A stretch of 64,000 nucleotides of DNA from positions 198,920-262,919 of the forward strand of contig NW_019775103.1 of the NCBI RefSeq assembly GCF_001039355.2. The letters are read 5' to 3'. Both the position numbers and the translations under genes were made by a program. The stretch comes from Lingula anatina. Taxonomy: Eukaryota > Brachiopoda > Lingulata > Lingulida > Lingulidae. Of the stretch, positions 36,004 to 49,981 are shown in pieces. Below the pieces are notes generated by a model. The model was not told the DNA's origin. It worked only from the letters and a program-made list of their open reading frames with translations, and made no database searches. How positions within the stretch are numbered: the stretch's first letter is position 1; each line of letters starts with the position of its first letter.

Positions 36004-36520
36004 CTTATACACGGGTTGTGAAACTATACTTAAGCAGTGTAGATTACATGGTATTTCATGTTTAATACCTTAACTCTAGTCCTGTAGTGTATAAAAAATA
36101 CATACCTGTACTTTGAGTTCATTCAGTCCCGTTAACTAGTGTTTTTAGATATAGCGTAAAATTGTATGATATGCATTTTTGTTCTACGTTTTTTATTTCT
36201 GTTTGTTTGTTTGATTTTTGTGTTCCGATTGTCGGTTGTCTAAAATCAAGGCTTTCCTTGCTCCACACTCTCTCTCTCTCTCGCAATTAAATTATCACTA
36301 CTAAAATTGTATTTAGGTCATTATTTTAGGTGTTCTGTAATATTTATCTGCACATCACATAGATGTAGATTTGTATGCAGTAATTCTTTTGATACCAGGA
36401 GATCTTTTTTCTTCGCCTGCGGTATACCAACTCCTAGCAAAAATAGATAATTCATTGAAATGAATCTTATTTTTTAATCACCGTTCGATTCCAAATGTTT
36501 GCAGGTTTCTGGCTCTTGTG

Positions 36521-36521
<1 letters not shown>

Positions 36522-36560
<39 letters not shown>
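36522..36560. repeat. (CA)n microsatellite
   Basis: About 19 CA units within the inverted relic region. A small direct duplication (CATAGCTCCTAACACCTT) follows at 36626-36660. Confidence 0.9.
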
Positions 36561-36561
<1 letters not shown>

Positions 36562-36699
36562 GTATACGTTGAATTGAGTTGATAAAAATGTCCGCCATAT
36601 TAAAATGTTTTTATTTTATTTTTCATAGCTCCTAACACCTTCATAGCTCCTAACACCTTCCAACAGTGTATTGTGTGTTATCATCATGTAGCAACTCTT

Positions 36700-39076
36700 T
36701 TCCTAAGTCTACAAACTTTAATGATCAAATCATTATTATTATTAAATTTAAAGTAAAAACATGTTGCATTATGTAAGATTATGATATATAAAGTTACAAG
36801 TGTATTATGTTTATAAACGATTGTTTTGTGGTATTGCCTTCAAAGATGTATACCCAGACTAAGAAACACTGTTCAAAGTTTATGGGCTCGTTCCGAGTGA
36901 TACTATCGTTTTACAAAGATTGATCCTATTCCCCGGAGACTCTTGCTGAATGCAACCAGATTAACACATTCACTCGACAAATCATCAAATTTGTTCTTGT
37001 CTTAATTTACCAAAATGTAGATTTCCGATGACTTTGTCATCGATAAAGGTGTAATTATTATATTAAATCGCGCCGTGGATTTATTTGTAAAGGCATGTGC
37101 TCTTACTATAGTATATTTTGCCTGGGCTCCGAATTTTGCCCTAGATGATGACCCAGACCCTGGCATGCTTGTTGGGTAAAGATATATTTATCACACATTT
37201 CCAGCGTGAGCACCAGAACAAAAGCTTAGCTATGATATTCCCTAATTTTTATGTTCTCGTTTCTTAAAGAATTATACATGTATATTGGCTGAAAACATTC
37301 AGGTCGTACATGTAATAAATGGTCTTCGTGTCTGAAGGTTTATTATTTAATTTTATTCTTACGCTTTTAATTAATGTCGTTAAATCTTGAAAGACTTGAT
37401 CTTAGAACCATAAACCAGACCTTGTCACTGACCATCATTGTACATATGCACACTCAACCGCAAATTGTCTGCATTCTTATCCTCTTTATTTACTCAAATT
37501 GCCATCCGACTACGCTAGTAAATGGATTGCCTTTGACAATTCTATTACCCGTACTTCGATCATGTGTCTTAAACTGTGCAATATAATTGCAATTAGTTGA
37601 ATTGTTTCTGTATTGTGGATAATAGCTTAAATATCCAAACTCGTTTACATGCGCGGCCGTAAGACGTCCGATGAGCAAGAGGAAAGGAATAAACCTTTCA
37701 CGGAACCTGTACATGTACATACCTTTATCAATTAATTATATATAAATCACGTAGAGAGTTGATTATCGGATTAATGAGTTACTCATTGCTCCTCTCACCT
37801 GCGTCGCACCCACGGCAGGAAAGTAAAACCATTGCAACAGAGATTTAATTCGTGAATAATTGAAATTGTCATGAATGAAAAGGAAATGAGTTTCTTACAA
37901 CGCGATGATCACCTGTAATTACGTTGCGGAATATCGATATTAATATTGCTTTTCAGAAAGAGAACCAGCTGCTCCGGACTTTGAAAATTGGACGTCGCTC
38001 AGTTTCCAATTGCACATCTAAGCCAATGAAGTTAGTACATTGTTTCCACTCTGTAAGCAGTTACGTATATGTGCACTGATAATGAGCTGTCACTTCTTTT
38101 GCATCTGACAATGAAAAAGGGAAATTTAAAAACAATAGTAGCACACTAAACTTTGAAACATTTATTATATTCACAAATCCTTTTAAGTCAAATAGTATCA
38201 TACGTAAGTCATGTGTTGAAGGATAATCATGTTTCCCAATAATCCAATGAATCAAAAATAAGAAAAAGTAATACAAGCTTACAATAGCTTTCCAAATAAA
38301 AATCGGTGCATTTCATCAATTTTAGCTCTTTTTCGACCTAACATTTCCACGACAAGAGTATTCAAAATAAAAACAGCCACACCTGAAGATGGAGTATCAA
38401 AAATACTAAAGACATACATCATCAACATCACCATAATTATAAAAATTATTATCATAATAATAATAATAAATAGTTGCAATGCGTTTATACGGACTTGCAC
38501 TCATTGATTATATCACGCCGGCGTTAAGCCTGGCGAAAACAAGTTCCAAATAATGATGCTTAACCGGGCACACCTCAAAATTCAACAGGGTGGAAAGAAG
38601 CATCCTCCACACAGCGCATGGGCAGATTGAAGCCCACTCGGCAGTTGATGTATTGGGTTCATCAGACCCAAAGCTCTGGAATATTTTTAAAATGGTCTTA
38701 CAACATAGCACTGTCATAGTCAACAACATAGTCATTCATAGTACTGATCAACTTATTGAAGCTAGATGAATGAATGAATGAATGAATAAGTGAATGAATG
38801 AATATAACGAAGAAAAGAAAAACAATTGACAGACTGTCATTGCCTTGTTGGCCATGTTATCATTGAAGTGTACGTATACACTTATAGTGAGGCCATTCAC
38901 ATTATTCATGTCTAAAACACAAAGAATTCAAAATTTGTAAGAATACCAATGGATATTAAAATATATGTGTAGTTCCTTGAATTAAAAAGAGAATATTTTC
39001 CATAATTATACACTATTTACCATTAGTATGTAATTACACTGCAATCACATAATATAAGCATGAGTATAAAAGGCAA
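36700..39076. other. Non-coding stretch between the relic region and the homeobox gene
   Basis: There is no supported gene. It holds a (GAAT)n tract near 38767-38803 and several small open frames without motifs. If the homeobox gene has a further 3' exon it should be here, but I could not identify one. Confidence 0.5.
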
Positions 39077-40403
39077 CTAATACTTAGACGAATACTCGCA
39101 CGTAACGCCTTCACGACACAAAACTTTAGCCACCCACCTCATCTGCTGGTCCATTTGAGCTTTCTCAATTCTCTTGTCTTTGGCGCGTCTATTTTGAAAC
39201 CATATTTTAATCTGCGTCTCAGTAAGGCTCAGCAACTCCGCTAGCTCGAAGCGTCTAGGGCGCGTGATGTACTCCGTGCGGTGGTATTCTAGTTCAAGCT
39301 TGAGCGTCTGCTCGCTCGTAAACGTCGTCCTCTGTCTTCTTTGACGGTTCTCTTTTCTGCGTCGTCTTTGCACTGAAAAAAAAATGGAAGCTATATATCT
39401 GGGAAAGACATTTCACGATATGGAAAATGTTAATATTTCTGAAAGAGGCACGGGATAAAAAGTAGGCTTGATAAGTAATAACCGCCTTAACATAAAGCTA
39501 ATTTCGGAATGGAGACCATTTGAGATAGCCTTAAACGAGGCTGGCGGCACTGTGTGACGTCATGCAAATTGGGAAAACGTTCGTAAATATGTGCGGGGCA
39601 AGGATAGCTTTCTAGTAATAAGGGGTGAGATGATGCGCAGATAATGTCGCCTCAGAAGGCAATACAAAAATAATACAAAATAATCAGTTAACCCAGCATT
39701 ATAGTAGAGTTAAGGGGGAAGCCCAAATACCTTTGCCTAGCCTACATTTTAAAGTGAGAGACATGTAGAAAAGTGATGCCCAGGAAAGGAATCTACTAAA
39801 CATCCATAAAAAATTAATGCTAATCTGCGGATACCTTTCTTTTTGTGCATAGTGCATGTACGCCCCATTCTCGCAATTATTGTCCATTTATCATGTGCAT
39901 GGATACTCACTAAAAGCTGGTAACCCTTGAACCAACGCTAAGTCCGCGTACGTCCCCATTAACGCAGGGTACGTAAACAGCGGTAACGGCGCAGCGTGGT
40001 CAGGTACACGGGAGGGAATGCCCAGTGAAGAAACTACTGGCGTTGACGTTGTTATCTCCGCGCTTGAGACACTTGGGGGTGAGTTTGCGATGTTATTTCT
40101 GTCATCAGTCGTTCCTGTTTGCCTATCCGAACCCTCTGCAGGCGCCGTTGTTTCGGCCATTCTTGGAGGCGACCATATTGTAAGAGAGTTGTCCGGTTTG
40201 GTGGCATTTATTTGACTTTCGCTGGTAGGACAGCTCCCTTTGGTCTCTGGTGATGGTGACAAATCCGTTTTGTCCAATGGTTCCGGATTGCTCTGGATTT
40301 TGACTGCAGGATTTGGGACACTCCCTGACCAGGGAGGCATGTGGTGGTGGAATGTCAAAACGTGATGATGAAAAAGAGACCGACTTCTATAAGCAGACGT
40401 CAT
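39077..40403 (-). CDS. ro: Homeobox transcription factor, rough (Ro) class
   Basis: Two minus-strand exons, 40403-39911 and 39372-39077, join in phase 1 (donor A|GTGAGT, acceptor TTTTCAG) to give 262 residues. The first 164 residues are low in complexity, with His, Pro, Ser and Thr runs. The homeodomain is residues 175-234: it starts [20 protein letters not shown] and contains [20 protein letters not shown], with Gln at position 50. The helix 3 extension and the RRFELAELL segment match the Drosophila Rough class as I know it. It should be a nuclear DNA-binding regulator. The C-terminus is short; an alternative donor AG|GTGGGT just after DQQM means a further 3' exon could replace the last 15 or so residues. 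Confidence 0.85.
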
Positions 40404-42611
40404 AGCCAGTTGCGATATTCCAAGAAAATGAGCCTTACTTCTTTAGTTTTAACTTGTCTTCGACCTTTTTTAGATCTTCACTGAAATGTCATATATCCCG
40501 TCTCTTTAACGGTCGCTACACTTGAATCTTTTGCCAAAAGATATAAGACACCGTCAGGAAATTTTATAGAGCAAACTTGTCCATTTATATTTATAACCTA
40601 CATTAGACTTCCTTTCAAAAATATGATTCTGTGGAATATCAGGTGATTACGATGATAAGAAAACTGAAAAAAAGTCACCGCATCGACACTGTCCGCAAAT
40701 ATCAGAACTTCCAACTACACTCTGATCTGGTGTCTTCCGTGTAATATAAGTGACCCGTCTTTAAATACTGCATGTGTATTGTCAAACGATTTACCGATAG
40801 CAACGTTTTGGGGCGGATGTTTTCACTCTGAAGATGATAAGTAATAACGATCATAATGAACAACAAATCATACAGAAAACCACCTGCCTTTGATAGCAGT
40901 TTTGAATACCAGTCATCTCCCGGGCTGACACTAGGATATCACCATTTGAAGTTCGCGTGCTTTCCGGTAATAGGAACAATTTCCGATGAAGAAAGCCAGA
41001 GACTGGCTGGCTAGACAAGAACGCCAAGATTTAAACGCGGAAAATTGTATATTTATTTTATTCGTTTATAGTCAGTCGCTTTAATTTGAACGCGGAAATG
41101 TGCTATAATAGTTTAAATTTTGTTAGACAAATGCAAGCTTTTTGATGAAATAATAATGATAATAATAAATATTAAAAACGGCTTGTTATAAGAACCACTG
41201 CCGTATTCACAATAAAAAGTGAATTTTTTGTTTTAAGTTGCATATGAAAAGGCCTTATATCGAAACTCAGCAGCAAGAAGACAACACATCTTGGAAAACG
41301 TTGCTACTATATTCTGCCAATTCACATGAAACAACGATAAATGCATCACAGTTCCATTGATTTGAGAGCCCATTTTTTCAAGGACGATTTACTGTAAGAT
41401 AAAACTCCGTTAATACGGACACGCTTTTTGATCATTTTTCCTCCACGATCAGTGCAAAATTCACTTTTAAATACAATCCATCCAAGGCACTGTTTTCCAG
41501 AGCGACCTTTAGGCCATTATTTTTATCAAGGCCAAACAAATGACATACCCTTTATGAGGACCATACGAGAAGTCTGACGTCTCGCGAATAAGCGTGATAT
41601 CAAGCGAGACATTTGCGGTGCGACAAAGAATGAAAGTCCACAGATTTTATCCCCGCTGATATTTTTTGTCGTTTTTTTTTTTTTAAATTCTGTTGAATAA
41701 AGACATCAATTCCTCAGTTCGAATGCCGTCATTTTTTATTGCTGTTTTAGACGACTTTCCCTGCGCATTCAATTTCATTCTTACCTGTGCAAAGTTACCC
41801 CCCCCCCCCCAACACACACACACACGCACACACACACACACACGCACACACATACCTCCAACTTCACACGGATTCTGGCACGTTTTCAAGTCTCGTGCGA
41901 CGTACTTAATGAAGTGCCGACACACTCGTTTTTATGGTAACTCGGATTATTTGCAATTAATAAATCTGCCGTGATAAACATTTGTGCGTCGCCTTGAATG
42001 CGGTTTCTATAACAGCCAATAGAGAGAGCAATATGAATTTTCGGCACATTTACAAAATATAAAGTGAGATTTTCTCAAAAAAAAACAAACAAAAAAGTTT
42101 TTCTTTGGCCACACGTCCCGTTGCATTTCAGAGGACTTAACTTTTTGAACAACGAAGGGTTATAAATATATTAAACATAAACTGTTGTCATGATGAATGG
42201 CAATGCAAATTATGCACATGTCTGCCCGTGATGCTTTTTGGCTGAAAAAAATTAAAGTTATGCCGTGATTAAAGTATCCAAATAATCTTCATGTATATGT
42301 GCAATACATGACAAAAAAGGCCACAGAGGACGTGTTACATTCGATAAAGATGAACAGTTATCACAAACAAAACGACGCTAAGTCTTCAGACAGTTGTCAC
42401 GTGTCACTCTCTGTGCTGAGTAGACTGCCACGCCCATCCATGTCACCATTGCACAGTGCCAGCTGCGTTGTGTCCGTGTGTCACGTACCACCGACCGCAG
42501 CGTCGAAGGGGTGATTCGACAGAGATCTTTCATTTTTTCATCAGGGCTTGCCGTTTTTGCGTCCGTTGCTTCACTTGTTGGGGCACGTCGTAATTTGGCG
42601 AAACTTCAGCC
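40404..42611. other. Intergenic region between Ro and the first PLA2 gene
   Basis: The two genes diverge from here, so this 2.2 kb probably holds both promoters. I see no exon. A C-run followed by (CA)n lies at 41799-41849, and T- and A-runs are scattered. Confidence 0.5.
41799..41849. repeat. Poly-C run and (CA)n microsatellite
   Basis: About 12 C followed by about 20 CA or CG units. Confidence 0.9.
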
Positions 42612-45346
42612 ATGGCATGGTGTTTTGGGGACAGTTTGAGTTTGACCATTCTCTGCGTCGTGGTATGTGCAGCTACGGCTGAAATCAGTGACGAAATCAA
42701 AGGTACATTTTGTTTAAATGCATGTTTGTTTAACATGTAATGCATTATATACTACATGTACCACGTGTTTGTTTTAATTTTGATTCAAACAGTTTATACT
42801 GGCTGCTTTGTTTCGACCTCGCTTTTATGACAACCAAAATTATTACTGTTAAATCACTGAAGCTGAAGGAGACTGAAGTTGAATGAATGTGTACCTACTA
42901 TTTGCCCCTGTATGGGGGTAATTTTAGGGTTTCTCTTAGTCACGACCAGAGTCTATGGTTTTTTTCTCGATGTTTTCCTCATACGCTTCTATCCAATAAT
43001 TTGTTAATCATTATAAGTTCTTTATAAGATTACTACCCCTTGGATGAATACAATATATCTGTAATAAACGGAGCATACCAATTTTGAGGAAAAAACATTA
43101 TTTATTAATTCTAAATATAAAAGACGCTGTCGTACAACTTAATATAAGAATATTAATACCCAAAAAGTGATATGCTCTTCTTTATTCAGAATTCCACAGA
43201 CACTCAGTCCTGGACCTTGGGTGCATAGACGATGCCAATAAAATGCTGTCAGCAAAGCTAGACGAAGTTAAGATCGACCTTAAATCTTTATCAGCAGCGC
43301 GTGACGAAAACGACACGACCTTGACCTATATAAGTAACCCCGCGCGCCACCGCTTTCAAGACGCCTCCTACGCATTACGCCGATGTACCCACAAGGCCTT
43401 GAAGGTCCGCCACCGGTACTTCGGGATCGATAGGCACAACTACTGCTGGGGGCCGTTGAGCTCGGACGTGGAGCTGGAGACGGCAGTGGAGCAGAGCCCC
43501 CAAAACCAGCCAAGTCACTGTAAAAATGACATGCCTAGAAAAGGGCAAGTTAGACTTTTTCGTGTAGACAAAGGTGAAAATTATTTTAAGAATTACAATT
43601 GCTGATGGAGGCAGTATCACGAAGGGGGTGGGGGGAGAGGGGGAGGTTGTCGAGTTCGCTCCTCCCTACCTTGGTCCCTGAATTTTACTGAGGTGATTCT
43701 TGATTGCATTAAATTTATACTAACAGCACGACAATACGCATCCTGGTTCATTTGGTAACTGCTCTCTTTTACCAAACCAAAATTATCACGGGAGTGCACA
43801 GTAACATTTTTGGTTAAAGAAGTTTAAAAATCTTAAAGACCGTAGAAATTGCGGTTACGATGCTCTAGCTATTTCAGGTTCAACCCAAGGTGACACTGCC
43901 CAATTTTCGTCTTTATTTTGTTAGATATATGTAGTTGTTTTATGATCATAAATGTTGTGTCAACGGTAAAAGCCACGCAGTTCTTCTTTTGATATCAGAA
44001 GCCATTAACGTCCAGATTCCTGCTTTCCTGGCTTTTTTTTTTTTTTTTTTTTAATGTGGAGTAAAATTTGAAGGGAAAGTTCCACGCATAAAAGAGACGT
44101 ACAATTCGAGTGGTTCATTTAGGCATTTTTTTTTAACGGCTATCGAATATTTCAGGGCATCACCCTTTGGAATCCGTGGCAGAGTTCAGTACGTTAGTTG
44201 GCTGTGTGACCGGCATGGATCCCCTGAAGTATTATGGTTATGGTTGCCACTGCGGTCTTGGTGGTCACGGGGCAGTAGTCGACCCAACAGACGAGTAAGT
44301 GAATGCGCGTGCTCGCGTTTACGTGTGTGTGTCCTTATGCACGTGTGTGTGCTTGTCCGTGTGTGGAGAGAGAGTAAGAGAAAGTCAGATTTGATTTGGA
44401 ATTATGGTGAAAAAGTTACCGGCGTCTTGCATTGTGAGGAAAGATAACTAAGCAGTCTCTCAGTAGAGTATTTTTAATAAAAAGTCCCTGTAGGTTATTA
44501 TAATATAAATTTTCTCTTAGCAAACCTACGTGTACCTGAGAGGAATCAAGGATAGCTTGCATAAGGGATAAGTACATGAACGACTCAATGACTAATTTAA
44601 TTGGTTTTGTTTTTTTTTTTCCTCACAGGTGCTGTAAGATACACGATGAGTGTTACGAGATGTTGACAAGAACTGGACAGTGTAACTGGAGGTTAACTGT
44701 CTATCTTCTTCCTTACTCTTACAGTGGATGCAAGGGAAATAATATGACGCCAGCCTGCCGTAAGAAAACTTATTTTGTTATACAAGATCTCTTTATCATT
44801 TCTTTATCATGTCTATTTAATTATTTTTCCACGATTAAACCCATCTCCGTTACTTAATAATTTTTTTTATGTAGACCTATCCTGTAAAATGTCCAAAAAT
44901 ATTTTTACTTAATGTTGCTCTACAATTTCATCAAATGAGTGTGAAGAAGATTATGGCTTACCGACTTCGTGAAGATTAAGTCCTATTTAATAGTCGTGGT
45001 CCGCCTCTAAATATTTTCAACGACCATTTACACCATTAAAAACATTTGGAGTGCAAAATATCTTACCGAAGACGCTCACCGATAGCTAAAGTGCTTGAGG
45101 AACCAGAATTTAATTGATAACAATAAGGAAACAATGCGGGTGCTTAAAGACAGCATCATTAAGTATAAATGGTATTTTTCCCTTTTATATCACACTGTTT
45201 TAGGACTTCCGTCGTGGTACTGGCTGTACGGACGGTGTCGCTACCAGATCTGCAAGTGTGACATGATAGCAGCCCAGTGTTTTCAAGACCAGAGGGGCAC
45301 CTTCAACGCCAAATATGTCAACTACGACAAAAGAAAATGTCACTGA
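42612..45346 (+). CDS. Secreted phospholipase A2 with an N-terminal cysteine domain (PLA2-1)
   Basis: Five plus-strand exons: 42612-42702, 43190-43573, 44156-44294, 44629-44759 and 45204-45346, in phases 1, 1, 2 and 1, encode 295 residues. Residues 1-23 are a signal peptide (MAWCFGDSLSLTILCVVVCA then ATA). Residues 40-158 form a cysteine domain also seen in the neighbour PLA2-2 (GC near 41, Cys96, Cys116-Trp117, Cys141, ending RLFRVD). Residues 160-295 are a PLA2 fold. They contain the calcium loop YGCHCGLGG-type segment (187-195), the active site DECCKIHDEC with His210 and Asp211, and the second catalytic Asp at 268 in CDMIAAQCF. The enzyme should cleave the sn-2 ester of phospholipids, with calcium, outside the cell. 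All catalytic residues are present. An AATAAA lies far downstream at 46015. Confidence 0.88.
44030..44052. repeat. Poly-T run in intron 2 of PLA2-1
   Basis: About 20 T about 100 bp upstream of the exon 3 acceptor. Confidence 0.85.
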
Positions 45347-48095
45347 GTCAACGAATGGCACTGTGTGATTATTTGAAACTGCGGGAGTCGTAGCTAATTG
45401 TGGTAGATGTGTCGCTCGGATTTTGAAATTGCACCAAGTTATTGTTCAAATGACTTTTTGTGACAGTGAATGTTTATATTGTTTTACATGCTATTGGAAA
45501 GCACTTACCTTGTCATATTTATTTATATACGTTTTCTGAAATGTTCACTTCAATTTACGTTTGTTATGTACAAGTTGTTATGATATCAATCATGTCGCTT
45601 ATGCATTCCAACATAATCGTTGGAATATATATGGGCCTTTGTACTTTTTATTTCTTATTACAGACTTATAGCCGATTGAAAATTTGGTTGATGAAAATTT
45701 CCTTTGCTTCACAACGATAGCATTCTGGGGGTGACTCAGTATTGATCAAATCCAAAATCATTTTTTGTTTGTTTGATCAGAAAACCACCTTGGTAAGCCT
45801 CCGAGTAAATTAAAATGAAAACACTGTGCTTAACGTGAATTTCATAACTTTACACCCGAGCCTAACGCACGCCTTTAAAAGCTTTTCATCGCCCATATAC
45901 GTTAAATTTCTATTTACGCCCCCCTAGTAGACCTACCTGTTTCTCGAATCACCTAAACACGCACTTAAATGTTTCGTGTGTCTTTACCACAGATGCCTTT
46001 TCTGCTGTTGTCTAATAAACGCAAACGACTATACTTAGGCAAATAATGGCGTTATTTCCGATGCGCAATGTATATAAATACGCAATAAAGTCGTAAATGA
46101 CATAACGATGATGTGTAGCTGGTTTTGCGAATAGAGCGTAACCCACAGTTGTCCTCGTGTTTGAGAACTGAGAAAACAAACCACATTTCGTGTAGTACAG
46201 AGATATGTTGTACAAATAATGATAATAGGAAAAATACAAAAAAAAGATAATGAAAGACACATGACCAATCACAGCCTTGATGCATTCTATACAGATCTTG
46301 AATCTTCATTACTATTCTGAGACCGCAACGATCAACTCAATATGAAGTCTTCGTGATCTATTTAATAATTTAATTATTTATCATTGTTATTCTCATAATC
46401 CGTCGTTTGATACGCTGATATAACTTGAACTTTTAAAAAAGATTGTAGCAGTGCTGAATTTAAAAAGTCAATGCCCTTTTGTCGTGGGCTCTCGCCATGT
46501 TATAGTCCGGAAGTGCGAATGACTTTCAAATGTGCAAATGGCTTTTCATGGGCAATGTGCAATTTGGCCTGTCATGTGTGTGACCCGTAACCACTCACCT
46601 CGCGAAGTGGTTTTTCAGGACAATGCATGCGTTGAACCACAGCACATGGTTAGTTCCACATCGTACATTGCACCATCCCTGTTTTTATGGTTATTGATTA
46701 AGGAATCGACACGGCTTTTCTCCTTTCTTTGTACAGATGTGCAGGAAGTGAAATCTTTAGTTTGCAGAAAAAAGAGTGAGGGAGAGAAAAGATAAAAGGA
46801 TAAAAGTGAGCGATCTGAATACTATACTTGTCGTTGATCTGAAGTGTGTGAGTAGGGTTCGACGGGGAGGTTTCGCAACATATGTCAACAGTTAACAATT
46901 TAACATAACCATCGTCTTTGCGGCTTATTTCTATTCATATTTTTTGTAAACAGGTGTGCGAATTGAAAGGATGGTTTCAGTCCCATCGTCTCGCTATTCG
47001 CAGGTATCAACAGAAGGGGCCTACCGTATATTCTTCCCATACATGTCACCTTAATCGTGTGCGCACCTGGCGTATCTCTTATAAGGCGCGCCATGGGACT
47101 CTCTACCTTGTGGAGTGAAGTTAAAGGTATCCTATCCGGAATTTTCCCTCCATATCGAATTTTGCAGTTGACGTCTACTCACGACCTATTGCTCTACACG
47201 TCCCTGTACTTGAATTCGACGTTGTATAATACTTATAATTAAAACAATTAATTTTACATGTTCAACCAGTCATTTGGGTTTTTAATCGTTTGTATGGTTT
47301 GGATAGGACAAATAAGCTTGTTGGCAGATTATTTAGACATATTAAACGTGACCTCGTGTTATTTTCAAACGCGGTTAATATACCTTTAAAAGCGTAAACA
47401 TCTATTCGCCTCTTGATTTACCTCTCTGGCCACAGTGAACATTAAACCTCTCCCGGTTCAAATCCGATGTGCTTTCACAATATTGATATTCATATCACGG
47501 CAGAATCGTGGTGTGTTATTAACATGTCTTCCTTTTGCTACACCACAAATTACAATAATTAAATTGAGGTGTAAAACTTTACAACTAAATGGATTTTGGT
47601 TCGTGTACTCTCCTTAGAGGGGTATCAGATGTTGCGAGAAAGAAAACAGGCGTATTTGTCTATTTGTAATAATATCTTTTCCGCGAGGTTGTTAGTTGCA
47701 CGGGAGAAGCTATTACTTCTTATCAAATAAGATTTTTAAAATCTAATTGTGCTAGACCACTGGCCTAAGAAAATATATAAAGTGTAGTCAAGATGGCAGC
47801 TCTGGGATCGAGGCTGTACACGTGTTAATGAAGTCATGAATATGGACATTTTTTTTCATGTGGTCGATTTGAATAAGAAATTACACCAAGATTAATTATG
47901 TTTGAATTTTATAAGGTGGAAATGCAGTTTGTCTTTTAAAGAAGTGCAATATATGACAGAACATATGTGCATACGGCTGCTTGTTGTCGAGGTTTATATT
48001 ATACACATGAAGTAATACATATTAAAAGAACATTTTGCAACTGAGAAATCTGCGCTGTTTGGGTCGTCGATTTTTACCTGAGGCCGTCATCGGAT
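45347..48095. other. Intergenic region between the two PLA2 genes
   Basis: No supported gene in 2.75 kb. It holds the presumed PLA2-1 3' untranslated region and the PLA2-2 promoter. Short open frames at 46.0-46.3 kb and 46.5-47.2 kb overlap on both strands and have no motif. Confidence 0.5.
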
Positions 48096-49949
48096 ATGTT
48101 TACTGATAAGTTACCGTTTGTGGCTTCGATACTCATCTGTCTTCTGGTCCCGGGTAGCTTTACATTATCACAGCTTCAACTGAGTAAGTGATTTTTAAAA
48201 TATTCAAAAAAGTTATATATATTATGATATATCAGTAAAGAACTTTTTTAAAACAAGAGGTGGGTTACGCTGTTAAATTACATTTAAAAGTCGTGGGATT
48301 TAACGGAGCGATTTGCCAAACTGTTTTAAAGAAAAAATAACATGCTGATGTAGCGACATGGAAGAAACGAAAATTCTGCTGATAGGACTTCAAACTTCCA
48401 AAAACACCGCAAAGGCATGATTTGTAATATGAAAAAAAAAGAAATAAGAGATGCCTAATCCAAAGTGATGCCGATTTTACAACATATGGACGAAATCATA
48501 TCAACTTTTCGTGTAAAATATAACCTTCTTGTTATAAAATTGGGCGCTTAGTCATTTTCCTTTCTATAATTCATATATGTTTAGCCTTTTTTCCTAAATT
48601 GCTCTTTTATTTTTATTTTTCTTTGGAGATCTTGTTTAATATGACCGGCGAATACGCCGGTCTACACATGAAAGCGTGTTAATTGGTTTTGATAGCCATT
48701 AAAATGTGATTAAGACATCGCATTAAGTTCCGTTTTAGCAAGTGTGTGTCATTAATTGGATACCCTGTGTGTTTGTATTTTATATTTTGTGAAATAATTG
48801 TCATATTAAGTGTAGGTAGGGAACACCGAAACGCACTAGAAGTTGGCATAAGTAGTAATTTGAATTCAAGTCTAAATATCTTATTTAAATTCATAATTTG
48901 ACTTTGTTGTACTGTTTTCACTGTGTTTGTCACAGGAGCGCCCTTTCACACGCGTTACACCGGGTCTTGATGCTCGTGCTCTACACGCACAATAAAACCG
49001 CATGCACGGCTGCACGTCCACATGATAAATGTGCAGAGCGGTGTAATGAGTGTAACGTGTACATGAATCACGTGCTCAGACCGTTAATGTTAACAGACGG
49101 TCGTTAGAGGTATACTGCACGCGTTTGAACATTTTCCAAAGTCAGGTTGTTTTAAATGTACATATCCTGCAAAGCTGCTAATATAACTGAATTCAGACTT
49201 TTTAAAAAAGCTATAAATCCCCTCACGAAAAGTATCTGACGTCGATAGTTTCTTCTGAAATGCACATGAAGACATGGCGCTCTCAATAAATGACCAGTCA
49301 TTTTGGATTAAATTATTAAATTAAAAATGGAATAAAGTTTCGAATCCAAGTGCAGGGCTGGGTCGAGCAATAATGCCTGAAAAGGATTAAATTGCTGTTT
49401 CTGGAAGAAATTTTATTTTCTGTCGGTAAACCCTATACAGAGTACCTTTATGTGTTTGTTGGCTGTATTTTCCTTTATTTATGTATTTATTTGGTTGGTT
49501 GTTTGGCTCTGTGTTTATTCATTTTGCTTATCATCAATATCATTTTTCTTGTCCACAACGAAGAGGGGCAATTGCTCAATTAAAACAAAATCAGTAATCT
49601 AAAGGTTGATATTTGGATAATGTAGGACTTCCTTTTAATCTTTGACAATTCCTGTGTATATTCTCTTTAAACCATACAAATGAAAGATACCACAATACTG
49701 TAACTTGTTAAAGGAATAAGACATAATTAAGTTGAACACTTTTTGTTTTATGAGTCAAAAAGTAGTCTGAGCACGGCTGTTTGATTGCGGATCGTACATT
49801 GTGCATAGACTTCCACACTGGTGGCCAGAACTCTTTGAGCGAACTGCAATTTTTTTTTTTTTTTCATATTGAAACCTTTCTTTTCACTTCTTTGTCCGTG
49901 TGTTCATAGCAGCAATGACATATCATATAACCATGATACACATGTGTTA

Positions 49950-49981
<32 letters not shown>

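Noticed and set aside
38508..38735. Minus-strand open frame of 75 codons as a possible 3' exon of the Ro gene
   Set aside because: No acceptor in the needed phase and no similarity to homeobox C-termini; it looks like repeat-derived sequence.
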